Shown here: positions 1 through 6,918 of the stretch, one piece after another | Position numbering within the stretch: the first letter of the stretch is position 1 | Layout: each line of letters starts with the position of its first letter | DNA from: JAFTYR01 sp964571375 | GTDB taxonomy: Bacteria; Pseudomonadota; Gammaproteobacteria; Burkholderiales; Burkholderiaceae_F | DNA length: 26,165 bases | Assembly (NCBI GenBank): GCA_964571375.1 | Contig: CAZNBL010000017.1 | Span: 1-26,165, forward strand | Direction of reading: 5' to 3' | Program-made: the position numbers and the translations under genes | The notes under the pieces: model-generated | What the model saw: only the letters and a program-made list of their open reading frames with translations | The model's database searches: none | What the model was told of the DNA's origin: nothing

Positions 1-32
1 TCGACTGCTCTAACCAACTGAGCTATAGGGCG
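1..32 (-). tRNA. tRNA, 5' part only (cut by window edge)
   Basis: On the minus strand the edge sequence reads as the 5' third of a tRNA: a 7-nt acceptor strand CGCCCTA, then TAGCTCAG (U8 to G15), a D-loop with the GG pair, the GAGC side of the D-stem, A26, and GTCGA as the 5' strand of the anticodon stem. The window ends just before the anticodon loop, so the amino acid cannot be read. A CAU (Met or Ile2) tRNA behind rpoD would fit what I recall of related Burkholderiales, but that is inference. The first base C is less common than G. The gene starts 9 nt after the rpoD stop on the same strand. Confidence 0.85.
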
Positions 33-41
33 TAGTGATTT

Positions 42-2501
42 TTATTCGTCTCGATCACCTTCGAGGAAGCTCTTAAGTTTATCAGATCTGCTCGGGTGAC
101 GCAGTTTGCGCAGGGCCTTAGCCTCGATCTGACGGATACGTTCACGGGTAACGTCGAACTGGCGACCGACTTCTTCAAGAGTGTGGTCTGTGTTCATTTC
201 GATACCGAAACGCATGCGAAGAACCTTAGCTTCACGCGGAGTCAGAGAATCCAGAACTTCCTTAGTAATTTCAGTCAGACTGGACTGCTGAGCTGCATCC
301 GCCGGAGCAACTGTACCGGTATCTTCGATGAAATCGCCAAGATGCGAATCATCATCGTCACCGATCGGAGTTTCCATAGAGATCGGTTCCTTCGCAATCT
401 TAAGAATCTTACGAATCTTGTCTTCCGGCATATCCATCTTTTCTGCCAGTTCTGCCGGATCCGGTTCAACACCGGTTTCCTGAAGAATCTGACGAGAAAT
501 TCGGTTCATCTTGTTGATGGTTTCAATCATGTGAACCGGGATACGAATCGTTCTTGCCTGGTCTGCAATGGAGCGGGTAATCGCCTGGCGAATCCACCAG
601 GTAGCATATGTCGAGAACTTGTAACCGCGACGGTATTCGAACTTATCAACCGCCTTCATCAGACCGACATTACCTTCCTGAATCAAATCAAGGAATTGCA
701 AGCCACGATTGGTGTATTTCTTAGCGATAGAAATGACCAAACGGAGGTTAGCTTCGGTCATTTCACGCTTAGCTTTACGGGCCTTTGCTTCACCTGTAGC
801 CATCTGGTTATAGACGTCTTTCAGGTCCTTCAAGGGGAGGGTAACACGATTCTGAATTTCAAGGAGATGCTGCTGCATCTGCTGAATTTCCGGCAGACGA
901 CGAAGGATCAGACCGGAGTACGGCTTACCGGCTTCGGCTTCCTTGGCAGACCATGTTGCGTCTGTTTCGTTCTCAAGGAATTCCTTGAGGAAGTAGTCGC
1001 GCGGCATCTTGGCACGATTAACCATGATGTCGTAGATACGAGATTCGATCTTACGGACTTCTTCAACCTGTGTACGCAGAGTTGTGCAGAGGCGTTCCAC
1101 TGTACTTGCTGTAAAGCGCAGTGTCAGCATTTCCTTCTGGATTGCATCCTGAGCCTTGATAAAGGCCTTGGACTGACAACCGTCCTTCTGGTAAGCATCC
1201 TTCAGACGTTCGTACTCAGCCTTGCACTTATCGAGACGTTCGAGAACCTGCTCCTTAAGTTCTTCGAGCTGACCGGCAGTCATACCGGATGCACCGATAT
1301 CAGTACTTTCATCTGCTTCGGCGACATCATCGGAATTCGACTCGAGCATATCGTCGATGTCATTAAGACCGTCAACGATTTCGTCGATCTGCATCAGACC
1401 GTCACGGACCTTTTCTGCATCTTCCAGGATGGCGACAATAGTTGTCGGGCAACCGGAAATAGCAAAGACCATGTGCTTTAAGCCGTCTTCAATGCGCTTG
1501 GCGATTTCAATTTCGCCTTCGCGTGTAAGCAGTTCAACAGAACCCATTTCACGCATGTACATACGGACAGGGTCCGTAGTACGGCCGAAATCGCTGTCGA
1601 CTGTTGCCAGAGCTGCTTCTGCTTCTTCTTCAGCTGCATCATCGCTTGCTGTCGGAACAGAATCGCCGATAAGCATATCGTCAGCAGACGGAGCCTGTTC
1701 GTAGACCTGAATACCGAGGTCGGCAAGAGTAGAAATAATCTGGTCGATCTGATCGGGGTCGACGATGTTTTCCGGCATGTGGTCATTGACTTCTGCATAA
1801 GTCAGATAACCGCGTTCCTTACCCATACGGATAAGTGCCTTAAGCTTGTTCAGACGAGTTTCCTTGTCTTCTGCTTCCTGGTTCTGGTAACCCTTGGACA
1901 AAGTGTCCTTAGCATTCTTGTCGCGAGCACCCTTTCGACCGCGTCCGCCGGCAGACGGAACATAGGATTCGGCAATCGCGACTTCAGCATCTTCCATATC
2001 GTCGTCGCTGTCTCCGACGAGATCGTCATCGCTGTCTTCTACCTTTGCCTTGGGCTTACGACCCGGACGACCGGCTGTCTTCTTCGGAGCCTTTTCAGCT
2101 GCAGGCTTGGCAGCACGTGTGCGCTTGGGCTTTGCTGCTACTTCTTCTTCAGCGGCTTCAGGCTCTTCCGGAACGACTTCAGCCTTCTTCTTGGCAGCAG
2201 TCTTACGGACGGTCTTCTTCACTTCTTTTTCTTCAGTGACAACTTCTTCAGCAGGAGCTGCTTTCTTAGCTCTTGTCTTTACCGTCTTCGTTGCCTTCGG
2301 AGCTGCTTCTTCTTCAGCTTCCTTAGCGGCCTTTGCTGTCTTAGTGGTTTTGGTCTTGGCTGTCTTTGTTGCGGCAGTTTCGGTCGTCTTCTTTGTAGCC
2401 TTCTTCGGCTTTGCAGCGACCTTAACTTCCTCTTCGGAAGCTGCTACCAGAGCTTCTTCAGACTTTTTAGATTTAGTTGCAGATTTCTTGGCAGTTGCCA
2501 T
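42..2501 (-). CDS. rpoD: RNA polymerase housekeeping sigma factor RpoD (sigma-70)
   Basis: Primary sigma factor, directing RNA polymerase to -35/-10 promoters. The 819-residue product has all group 1 parts. Region 1.1 is near 215-275, region 1.2 near 308-340 (TDPVRMYMREMG), and a non-conserved acidic insert runs to about 570. Region 2 is at 577-650, including the -10 melting helix FSTYATWWIRQAITR at 629-643. Region 3 is near 657-735. Region 4 is at 744-819, with the -35 helix-turn-helix around VTRERIRQIEAKALRKLR at 784-801. Residues 1-210 are an unusual charged extension of Lys/Ala/Thr/Glu with an AT-hook-like GRPGRKPK at 144-151. E. coli RpoD is 613 residues. The start has an AAGGTG ribosome site. 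It lies downstream of dnaG and directly upstream of a tRNA. Confidence 0.98.
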   Translation of the reverse strand: MATAKKSATKSKKSEEALVAASEEEVKVAAKPKKATKKTTETAATKTAKTKTTKTAKAAKEAEEEAAPKATKTVKTRAKKAAPAEEVVTEEKEVKKTVRKTAAKKKAEVVPEEPEAAEEEVAAKPKRTRAAKPAAEKAPKKTAGRPGRKPKAKVEDSDDDLVGDSDDDMEDAEVAIAESYVPSAGGRGRKGARDKNAKDTLSKGYQNQEAEDKETRLNKLKALIRMGKERGYLTYAEVNDHMPENIVDPDQIDQIISTLADLGIQVYEQAPSADDMLIGDSVPTASDDAAEEEAEAALATVDSDFGRTTDPVRMYMREMGSVELLTREGEIEIAKRIEDGLKHMVFAISGCPTTIVAILEDAEKVRDGLMQIDEIVDGLNDIDDMLESNSDDVAEADESTDIGASGMTAGQLEELKEQVLERLDKCKAEYERLKDAYQKDGCQSKAFIKAQDAIQKEMLTLRFTASTVERLCTTLRTQVEEVRKIESRIYDIMVNRAKMPRDYFLKEFLENETDATWSAKEAEAGKPYSGLILRRLPEIQQMQQHLLEIQNRVTLPLKDLKDVYNQMATGEAKARKAKREMTEANLRLVISIAKKYTNRGLQFLDLIQEGNVGLMKAVDKFEYRRGYKFSTYATWWIRQAITRSIADQARTIRIPVHMIETINKMNRISRQILQETGVEPDPAELAEKMDMPEDKIRKILKIAKEPISMETPIGDDDDSHLGDFIEDTGTVAPADAAQQSSLTEITKEVLDSLTPREAKVLRMRFGIEMNTDHTLEEVGRQFDVTRERIRQIEAKALRKLRHPSRSDKLKSFLEGDRDE

Positions 2502-2527
2502 ATTTCACCTTATTTGATGATGGCTCA

Positions 2528-2605
2528 TCAATGTCCTTCAAAGAAACAAAGACAAAAAAATCCCGAGATGCGTCTTACACGCTTCTCAAAGATTTCGACG
2601 TTCAT
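2528..2605 (-). CDS. Possible 25-codon leader peptide upstream of rpoD
   Basis: An ATG at 2605 is preceded by AAAAGGAATAA, a good Shine-Dalgarno sequence, and opens a 25-codon frame ending in TGA at 2530-2528. The peptide begins MNVEIFEKRVRRISG and continues with a Phe/Cys-rich end. The reading frame runs through the terminator-like hairpin 2554-2587, so ribosomes on it would disrupt that hairpin. It ends 26 nt before the rpoD start codon. The peptide matches no family I know. It is called only for the ribosome site and its position, and chance is a real possibility. Confidence 0.3.
   Translation of the reverse strand: MNVEIFEKRVRRISGFFCLCFFEGH
2554..2587 (-). terminator. Terminator-like hairpin in the rpoD leader
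   Basis: Read on the minus strand: GAGA-A-GCGT, loop GTAAG, ACGC-A-TCTC, then GGGA and seven Ts. The stem has eight Watson-Crick pairs around one A-A mismatch. It can extend by three G-U pairs, which would bring the U-tract close to its base. It lies between the likely rpoD promoter (2789-2816) and the rpoD start, so it would attenuate rpoD transcription rather than simply end dnaG. Confidence 0.6.
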
Positions 2606-2788
2606 TTATTCCTTTTCAGAATCTGATCTGTTCAGCGGTATCGAAAAAAACTGCTCCTTGAGCGGGATCTATATCAGATCTAAATCACGGACGATACAGC
2701 TGACTCAGCGGTTTACACGCGCCTCCGACCTTAGTCTCCTGGACGCACAAAGGGTCCTCATACGTCTAAATACCCTATGATGGACCTA

Positions 2789-2816
2789 AATTTACCATTT
2801 TCAAGCGATTTGTCAA
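2789..2816 (-). promoter_or_regulatory. Likely sigma-70 promoter for rpoD
   Basis: On the minus strand a perfect TTGACA (2816-2811) is followed after 16 bp by TAAATT (2794-2789). TGG precedes the -10, which gives an extended -10 element. The promoter starts 35 bp after the dnaG stop, allowing rpoD to be made independently of dnaG. It implies a leader of about 280 nt. Confidence 0.65.
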
Positions 2817-2850
2817 TAGGATCAAACGCCCGTCTCAGGGCCTCTCTCCG

Positions 2851-4785
2851 TCAGACACCTCGGGTGATGATTTTACTGAGAAGAGCACGAAGTCTCTGCT
2901 CTTCCTTGACCGCTCTGAGCTTAGATGTAGAAAGGAGTCGATAGCGCTCGCGGCTCTCGTCGTCGAGATCGCCCTGACTGATGATGCGGCGGATTTCCAC
3001 GTCAAGTCTCTGACGTTCTGCCTGCAGGAAAACAAGTTCTGTTTCAATCCTGGCGCTTTCATAAGGCGTATTGAGCATACGTGCCTTCTGAGCCTGTTCG
3101 AGAACAATACCTTCAGACAGTCCTCGGTTGGCAAGCAACCCCATCAGAACCGCACGGTGATTCTCCATCATTTCCTCAAAATGCTCGCCCTTGCCTTCGG
3201 AAGGAACGGACTGCAGTTTTTCTGCGAACACAAAACCGTCCTCGGACTCATGCGTTACAACAGAAATAACCTCAAGGATCGTTGCCGCAACTTCAGAATC
3301 CTGACCGGCCAGCATCTCGGTAGCCTGACTTTCATAATCGACTGCGAGCTGCGGATAGTAGATGAAGTTACGCAAAATACTCAGAAGCGGAGACGAAGGA
3401 TCCAGAGCAGGACGCGCAGAGAATGTCGGACGAGTCTGAGCGGCACCGTACGGATATCGCTGGGAACGCCACGAAGGTTCCGGCAGACGAGCTTTCTCGA
3501 GAGTAACTTCGCGAATTCCGAACGCCTTATTTAAGAAATGAATATCTTCGCCGCAGGCTGTTGCAATCTGACGGACGATATCGGACTTAAAGACTTCGGA
3601 AGCAATCGAGCGGACAAGCGGAGTGGCGTCGGCAACAAACTTTGCCTTACCTTCTGCCGTATCAAGATCCAAATCCTCCTGCAACATAGACAGAAGGAAT
3701 TTGGAAAGCGGAATCGCTTTGGCAATTTGCTCTTCAAAGGCAGCCGTGCCGTGCTTCTGAACCAGGCTGTCCGGATCTTCTCCGTCCGGCAGGAACAGGA
3801 ACTGAGCCATCTGCCCTTCCTGCAGAAGAGGCAGAGAAAGCGTGAGTGCACGCTTAGCAGCCTTGCGGCCGGCGGCATCTCCGTCAAAGGAGAAGATGAT
3901 GGTATCGGTAAGCTTCAAAAGCTTTTCGATATGTTCTGTTTTAATAGCTGTTCCGAGCGGCGCGCAGGCCTCGCCGAATCCGGCCTGAGAAAGCTGAATG
4001 ACATCCATCTGTCCTTCAACCACGATGACACGCTTTTTGTCATGGATAGCCTGACGTGCTTCGTAAAGACCGAAGACTTCACGCCCCTTTACAAAAATAG
4101 AGGTCTCGCCCGTATTGATGTATTTAGGTTCTTCACCGCACATAGTGCGGGCACTGAATGCAATCGTCTGTCCGCGTGTATTGCGGATAGGAAACATCAG
4201 ACGGTTTCTGAAGAAATCATACGGTTCGCCGGTTTTTCCGTCTCGGGTCAGACCGACCTGCTTTAACTGCTCGGCAGTAAAGTTTTTAAGTGCCTGCTGC
4301 AGCACGTGCCATCCGTCAGGCGAATAACCGATGGCAAATTTTTCAATCGTCTCGGCAGTAAGATTTCTGCCGGCAACATACGCTCTGGCCTCAGCTCCGG
4401 CATTGCCGTTGAACTGCATGCGGTAAAAATCCTGAGCGGCCTTCATGACATCGGTCAGATGAGCCTTCTCTTTATTTTCATTGCGATGTCCGCCCTCATA
4501 GCGGACAGTCATGCTGTATTCCTGAGCCAGTCGTTCGATGGCAGTCGGATAGTCGACGCCCTCGTAATTCATCAGGAAGCCCACGGCATTGCCGTGCGCA
4601 CCGCAACCGAAGCAGTGATAGAACTGCTTGGTACGGGAAACCGAGAAACTCGAAGTCTTTTCGTTATGGAACGGACAGCATGCCCAACCGCGGTCTCCCT
4701 TATCTTTCAAAGGAACACGGCGGTTGACCACGTCATAGACGTCGACTCGGTCTAAAAGTTCGCTGATAAATGAAGAGGCAATCAT
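2851..4785 (-). CDS. dnaG: DNA primase DnaG
   Basis: Makes RNA primers for replication at the fork with the DnaB helicase. The 644-residue product has an N-terminal CHC2 zinc finger (C37, H40, C58, C61). The RNA-polymerase core includes a TOPRIM fold with the acidic motifs EGQMD (from E257) and DGDAAG (from D301), which bind catalytic metal. A C-terminal helicase-interaction region runs from about 460 and is less conserved. The start MIASSFISELLDRVD matches the family N-terminus, but no clear Shine-Dalgarno sequence precedes it, so translation may be weak. It lies 71 nt downstream of yqeY and upstream of rpoD, the classical rpsU-dnaG-rpoD arrangement with yqeY inserted. Confidence 0.98.
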   Translation of the reverse strand: MIASSFISELLDRVDVYDVVNRRVPLKDKGDRGWACCPFHNEKTSSFSVSRTKQFYHCFGCGAHGNAVGFLMNYEGVDYPTAIERLAQEYSMTVRYEGGHRNENKEKAHLTDVMKAAQDFYRMQFNGNAGAEARAYVAGRNLTAETIEKFAIGYSPDGWHVLQQALKNFTAEQLKQVGLTRDGKTGEPYDFFRNRLMFPIRNTRGQTIAFSARTMCGEEPKYINTGETSIFVKGREVFGLYEARQAIHDKKRVIVVEGQMDVIQLSQAGFGEACAPLGTAIKTEHIEKLLKLTDTIIFSFDGDAAGRKAAKRALTLSLPLLQEGQMAQFLFLPDGEDPDSLVQKHGTAAFEEQIAKAIPLSKFLLSMLQEDLDLDTAEGKAKFVADATPLVRSIASEVFKSDIVRQIATACGEDIHFLNKAFGIREVTLEKARLPEPSWRSQRYPYGAAQTRPTFSARPALDPSSPLLSILRNFIYYPQLAVDYESQATEMLAGQDSEVAATILEVISVVTHESEDGFVFAEKLQSVPSEGKGEHFEEMMENHRAVLMGLLANRGLSEGIVLEQAQKARMLNTPYESARIETELVFLQAERQRLDVEIRRIISQGDLDDESRERYRLLSTSKLRAVKEEQRLRALLSKIITRGV

Positions 4786-4806
4786 ATCGTCTGCACAAAC
4801 ACCAAT

Positions 4807-4838
4807 AGCCTCGTCAGTCCGAATAAACTAACGAGGCT
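4807..4838. other. Perfect inverted repeat between yqeY and dnaG
   Basis: AGCCTCGT and ACGAGGCT form an 8-bp perfect stem around a 16-nt loop in the 71-bp gap between yqeY and dnaG. On the minus strand it is followed only by a loose ATTGGTGTTTG stretch, so it is a weak terminator at best. In E. coli the equivalent rpsU-dnaG junction carries a partial terminator that lowers primase output. A similar role here, or an RNA-processing site, is inference. Confidence 0.5.
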
Positions 4839-4856
4839 AAGGTAATTGATTCAAGC

Positions 4857-5303
4857 CTAAGCTGTAAGCTTTGCTTTGATAATAGCCGACACTTTGGACA
4901 TGTCAGCCTTACCAGCAACCAAAGGCTTTACCTTTCCCATTACCTTGCCCATAGCAGCCGGACCGCTGACATTGAGTTCGGCCATAACTGCTGCTACGAC
5001 CTTTTCAATTTCGGCATCGTCCATCTGTTCAGGCAGATAAGAAGTAAGGACGGCAATTTCTGCCGATTCTTTATCAGCCAGATCTTGGCGGCCAGCCTGT
5101 ACGTACTGCTCTACAGAGTCCTTGCGCTGCTTAATGAGCTTAGCAACGAGGGACTGAATCAGAGAGTCATCGGCGGCGATACGCTCGTCGACTTCCTTCT
5201 GCTTGATAGCTGCCAAAAGGAGGCGGATTGTAGCCAATCGCGACGCATCATGCGCACGCATGGCGTCTTTCATATCAGACATAATCTGATCACGTAAGCT
5301 CAT
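4857..5303 (-). CDS. yqeY: GatB/YqeY domain protein
   Basis: A 148-residue protein made of a single GatB/YqeY helical domain, related to the C-terminal tail of the GatB amidotransferase subunit that contacts tRNA. It begins MSLRDQIMSDMKDAMRAHD and contains the family segments RLATIRLLLAAIKQKEVDER (about 22-41) and GPAAMGKVMGKVKPLVAGKADMSKV (about 114-138). Length and start are typical. GAGAGGA lies just upstream of the ATG. Its precise role is not established; its place between rpsU and dnaG suggests a link to translation. It sits 39 nt downstream of rpsU and is probably cotranscribed. Confidence 0.93.
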   Translation of the reverse strand: MSLRDQIMSDMKDAMRAHDASRLATIRLLLAAIKQKEVDERIAADDSLIQSLVAKLIKQRKDSVEQYVQAGRQDLADKESAEIAVLTSYLPEQMDDAEIEKVVAAVMAELNVSGPAAMGKVMGKVKPLVAGKADMSKVSAIIKAKLTA

Positions 5304-5342
5304 GGCAATCCTCTCGATAACGGGATAAGTTAAATCCGATGA

Positions 5343-5555
5343 TTAGTAAAGCTTCTTCGGGAGCATCATGCTGCGAAGGCGCTTGTAGTGGCGCTTAACA
5401 GCAGCAGCCTTCTTGCGCTTACGTTCAGCTGTGGGCTTTTCATAGAACTCACGAGCACGGAGTTCAGTCAGAAGACCGCTCTTTTCGATAGTGCGCTTAA
5501 AGCGACGAAGAGCTACTTCAAAGGGTTCATTTTCTTTAACGCGAATAGTGGGCAT
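5343..5555 (-). CDS. rpsU: 30S ribosomal protein S21
   Basis: A 70-residue, highly basic protein with the S21 signature: MPTIRVKENEPFEVALRRFKR at the N-terminus and the Arg/Lys-rich tail AAAVKRHYKRLRSMM at 50-64. S21 joins the small subunit late and assists mRNA binding near the anti-Shine-Dalgarno. The start has an AGGTG ribosome site. It is the first gene of the minus-strand rpsU-yqeY-dnaG-rpoD cluster and is divergent from tsaD. Its leader contains a perfect 8-bp hairpin (5614-5636). Confidence 0.98.
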   Translation of the reverse strand: MPTIRVKENEPFEVALRRFKRTIEKSGLLTELRAREFYEKPTAERKRKKAAAVKRHYKRLRSMMLPKKLY

Positions 5556-5613
5556 CTAGCACCTAAACCTATAGAAAAATGGGTAACGAGTACCTGTTAA
5601 ATAACAACTTGCC

Positions 5614-5636
5614 GACAAACCTCAACGGGGTTTGTC
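5614..5636 (-). promoter_or_regulatory. Hairpin in the rpsU leader
   Basis: GACAAACC and GGTTTGTC pair perfectly over 8 bp around a 7-nt loop, about 60 nt upstream of the rpsU start codon. No U-tract follows on either strand, so it is not a terminator. Possible roles are leader stability or ribosomal-protein feedback control; neither can be shown from the sequence. Confidence 0.45.
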
Positions 5637-5651
5637 ACTCGAAAGTTTGTA

Positions 5652-5680
5652 ATTCTAAGCTATTTTTGAGTTTTATGTAT
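5652..5680 (-). promoter_or_regulatory. Candidate rpsU promoter
   Basis: The minus strand has TAGAAT (5657-5652), five of six matches to a -10 box. The hexamer 17 bp upstream (ATACAT) is a poor -35, so only the -10 is supported. It would give a leader of about 90 nt carrying the hairpin at 5614-5636. Confidence 0.35.
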
Positions 5681-5708
5681 TGATTTCATGTCAGCAAATT
5701 ACAACTTA

Positions 5709-5752
5709 GTGCCTGTTTTTAGACTTAAAACGCTCCCGCAGGCACATTTTTT
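5709..5752 (+). terminator. Terminator-like hairpin upstream of tsaD
   Basis: On the plus strand GTGCCTG (5709-5715) and CAGGCAC (5739-5745) form a 7-bp stem with a 23-nt loop, followed by ATTTTTT. No annotated plus-strand gene precedes it. The loop is long, which lowers the likelihood of efficient termination. Confidence 0.4.
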
Positions 5753-5778
5753 AACCGCTCAAATGAGCGCCGGCGCAC

Positions 5779-5805
5779 TTGACGGGCTGTTAAACACGCT
5801 ATCAT
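5779..5805 (+). promoter_or_regulatory. Likely promoter for tsaD
   Basis: TTGACG (5779-5784, five of six) is followed by TATCAT (5800-5805, five of six) with a short 15-bp spacer. Transcription from here would start about 65 nt upstream of the tsaD ATG. Confidence 0.5.
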
Positions 5806-5875
5806 GTAGAAAAATTTTTTATCAGAAATTGTTACCCGCGCAATCTGCGTTCGGGTTCTCTGCGGAAATCTAATC

Positions 5876-6799
5876 ATGCTTATCCTCGGAATTGAGTCCT
5901 CCTGTGATGAAACAGGTGCCGCACTCTATGACACAGACAAAGGACTGCTGAGCGATGCATTGCATACCCAGATCGATATGCATCGCCTCTACGGCGGCGT
6001 TGTGCCCGAATTAGCCAGCCGCGACCATATCCGCCGCGTCATCGGCTTAATCGACGAAGTCATGGCCAAGGCCGGCAAGACCCGTCAGGATCTTGAAGCC
6101 ATTGCAGTTACCGAAGGTCCCGGCCTCGCAGGCGCCCTCCTCGTCGGCACCTCGGTGGCCCATTCCATCGGTCTGGCACTCAATATCCCGGTCATCGGCA
6201 TCCATCACATGGAAGGCCATCTGCTCTCGCCGATGCTCGATGAAAACAAACCGACATTCCCCTTCGTCGCCCTTTTGGTTTCGGGCGGTCACACCCAGCT
6301 GATGAAGGTTGAAGGACTCGGCAAATACGAATTGCTCGGCGAAACACTCGACGACGCTGCAGGCGAAGCTTTCGACAAGACCGCCCAGGCACTCGGCGAA
6401 GCCTATCCGGGCGGCCCTGCCGTATCCCGCTTTGCAGACCTCGGCCGCAGCGGCGTAATCGACCTGCCGCGCCCGCTTCTGCACTCCAAGGATCTCGATT
6501 TCAGCTTCTCGGGCTTGAAGACTGCGGTGCTTAATACTATCCGCAAGGCTCCCGATCCCACAGAGGAGCAGTTTAAGTACGACCTTGCCCGCGCCTTTGT
6601 CGACTCCGTTGTCGATGTACTGACAACCAAAGCCATCAAGGCTCTCAAGAAGAGCAACTGCCGCACGCTCGTGGTTGCCGGAGGCGTATCCGCCAATAAG
6701 CAGCTTCGCGAATCCCTGATCCGCCGCTGCCGCGGTATCGGTGCAAAGGTTTACTTCCCGCCGGCTCACCTCTGTACTGTACCGACAACGGCGCCATGA
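5876..6799 (+). CDS. tsaD: tRNA t6A threonylcarbamoyltransferase TsaD, frameshifted near the C-terminus
   Basis: TsaD (Gcp/Kae1/YgjD family) works with TsaB and TsaE to transfer threonylcarbamoyl to A37 of ANN-decoding tRNAs and is generally essential. The first 301 residues are a normal TsaD: MLILGIESSCDETGAA at the start, metal-binding H111 and H115 in HHMEGH, the VSGGHT loop, DDAAGEAFDK, and VVAGGVSANKQLR. A 5-bp tandem duplication at 6773-6782 then shifts the frame, adds six foreign residues and stops at 307. The expected DNGAMIA motif, with the third metal ligand Asp, and about 40 further residues lie in the -1 frame up to a TAA at 6915. Removing one repeat restores a 344-residue protein, the usual length. 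The ribosome site is weak. Confidence 0.93.
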   Translation: MLILGIESSCDETGAALYDTDKGLLSDALHTQIDMHRLYGGVVPELASRDHIRRVIGLIDEVMAKAGKTRQDLEAIAVTEGPGLAGALLVGTSVAHSIGLALNIPVIGIHHMEGHLLSPMLDENKPTFPFVALLVSGGHTQLMKVEGLGKYELLGETLDDAAGEAFDKTAQALGEAYPGGPAVSRFADLGRSGVIDLPRPLLHSKDLDFSFSGLKTAVLNTIRKAPDPTEEQFKYDLARAFVDSVVDVLTTKAIKALKKSNCRTLVVAGGVSANKQLRESLIRRCRGIGAKVYFPPAHLCTVPTTAP

Positions 6800-6915
6800 T
6801 TGCCGTTGCGGCCGCAGCCCATCTGAAGGAACTTGAAGAGGCAAAGGCTCAGAGCGTCAGAGACGATCACAGCTACCGGATCAAACCGCGCTGGCAGCTC
6901 GGTTCTCCGGCCTAA
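6784..6915 (+). pseudogene. tsaD: Out-of-frame 3' end of tsaD
   Basis: This stretch encodes DNGAMIAVAAAAHLKELEE, then a tail ending in PRWQLGSPA, the missing TsaD C-terminus, in the -1 frame relative to the upstream part. The stop of the truncated frame (TGA, 6797-6799) overlaps an ATG at 6796-6798 in the downstream frame. Re-initiation there would still lack the Asp of the DNG motif. No slippery heptamer supporting programmed -1 shifting is visible at the junction. Confidence 0.85.
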
Positions 6916-6918
6916 AGC

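Larger units (their letters stand above)
2502..2850. other. dnaG-rpoD intergenic region with rpoD promoter and leader
   Basis: This 349-base gap contains a sigma-70 promoter just behind the dnaG stop and a leader of about 280 nt. Near rpoD the leader holds a terminator-like hairpin inside a short leader reading frame. The parts are listed separately. I see nothing recognisable between about 2606 and 2780. Confidence 0.6.
5556..5875. other. rpsU-tsaD divergent intergenic region
   Basis: A 320-base gap holding control elements for both flanking genes: the rpsU leader hairpin, a candidate rpsU -10, a plus-strand terminator-like hairpin, and a tsaD promoter. These are listed separately. An open frame at 5688-5873 has no ribosome site and is not credible. 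Confidence 0.6.

Noticed and set aside
96..1481. 461-codon open frame antisense to rpoD
   Set aside because: Lies opposite conserved sigma-70 regions; composition is that of a reverse-complement shadow.
2050..2517. Repetitive coding sequence in rpoD as a DNA repeat element
   Set aside because: The repetitiveness follows from Lys, Ala and Glu codons in the protein tail; no fixed repeat unit or spacing is present.
1779..2780. 333-codon plus-strand frame over the rpoD N-terminus and leader
   Set aside because: Its Phe/Cys/Leu-rich sequence is the complement of Lys/Ala/Glu codons; it is not a membrane protein.
5688..5873. 61-codon frame ending just before tsaD
   Set aside because: No Shine-Dalgarno sequence, runs through a terminator-like hairpin and a promoter, and matches no family.
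6773..6799. Programmed -1 frameshift in tsaD
   Set aside because: No slippery heptamer or downstream pseudoknot is seen; an exact tandem duplication explains the shift more simply.
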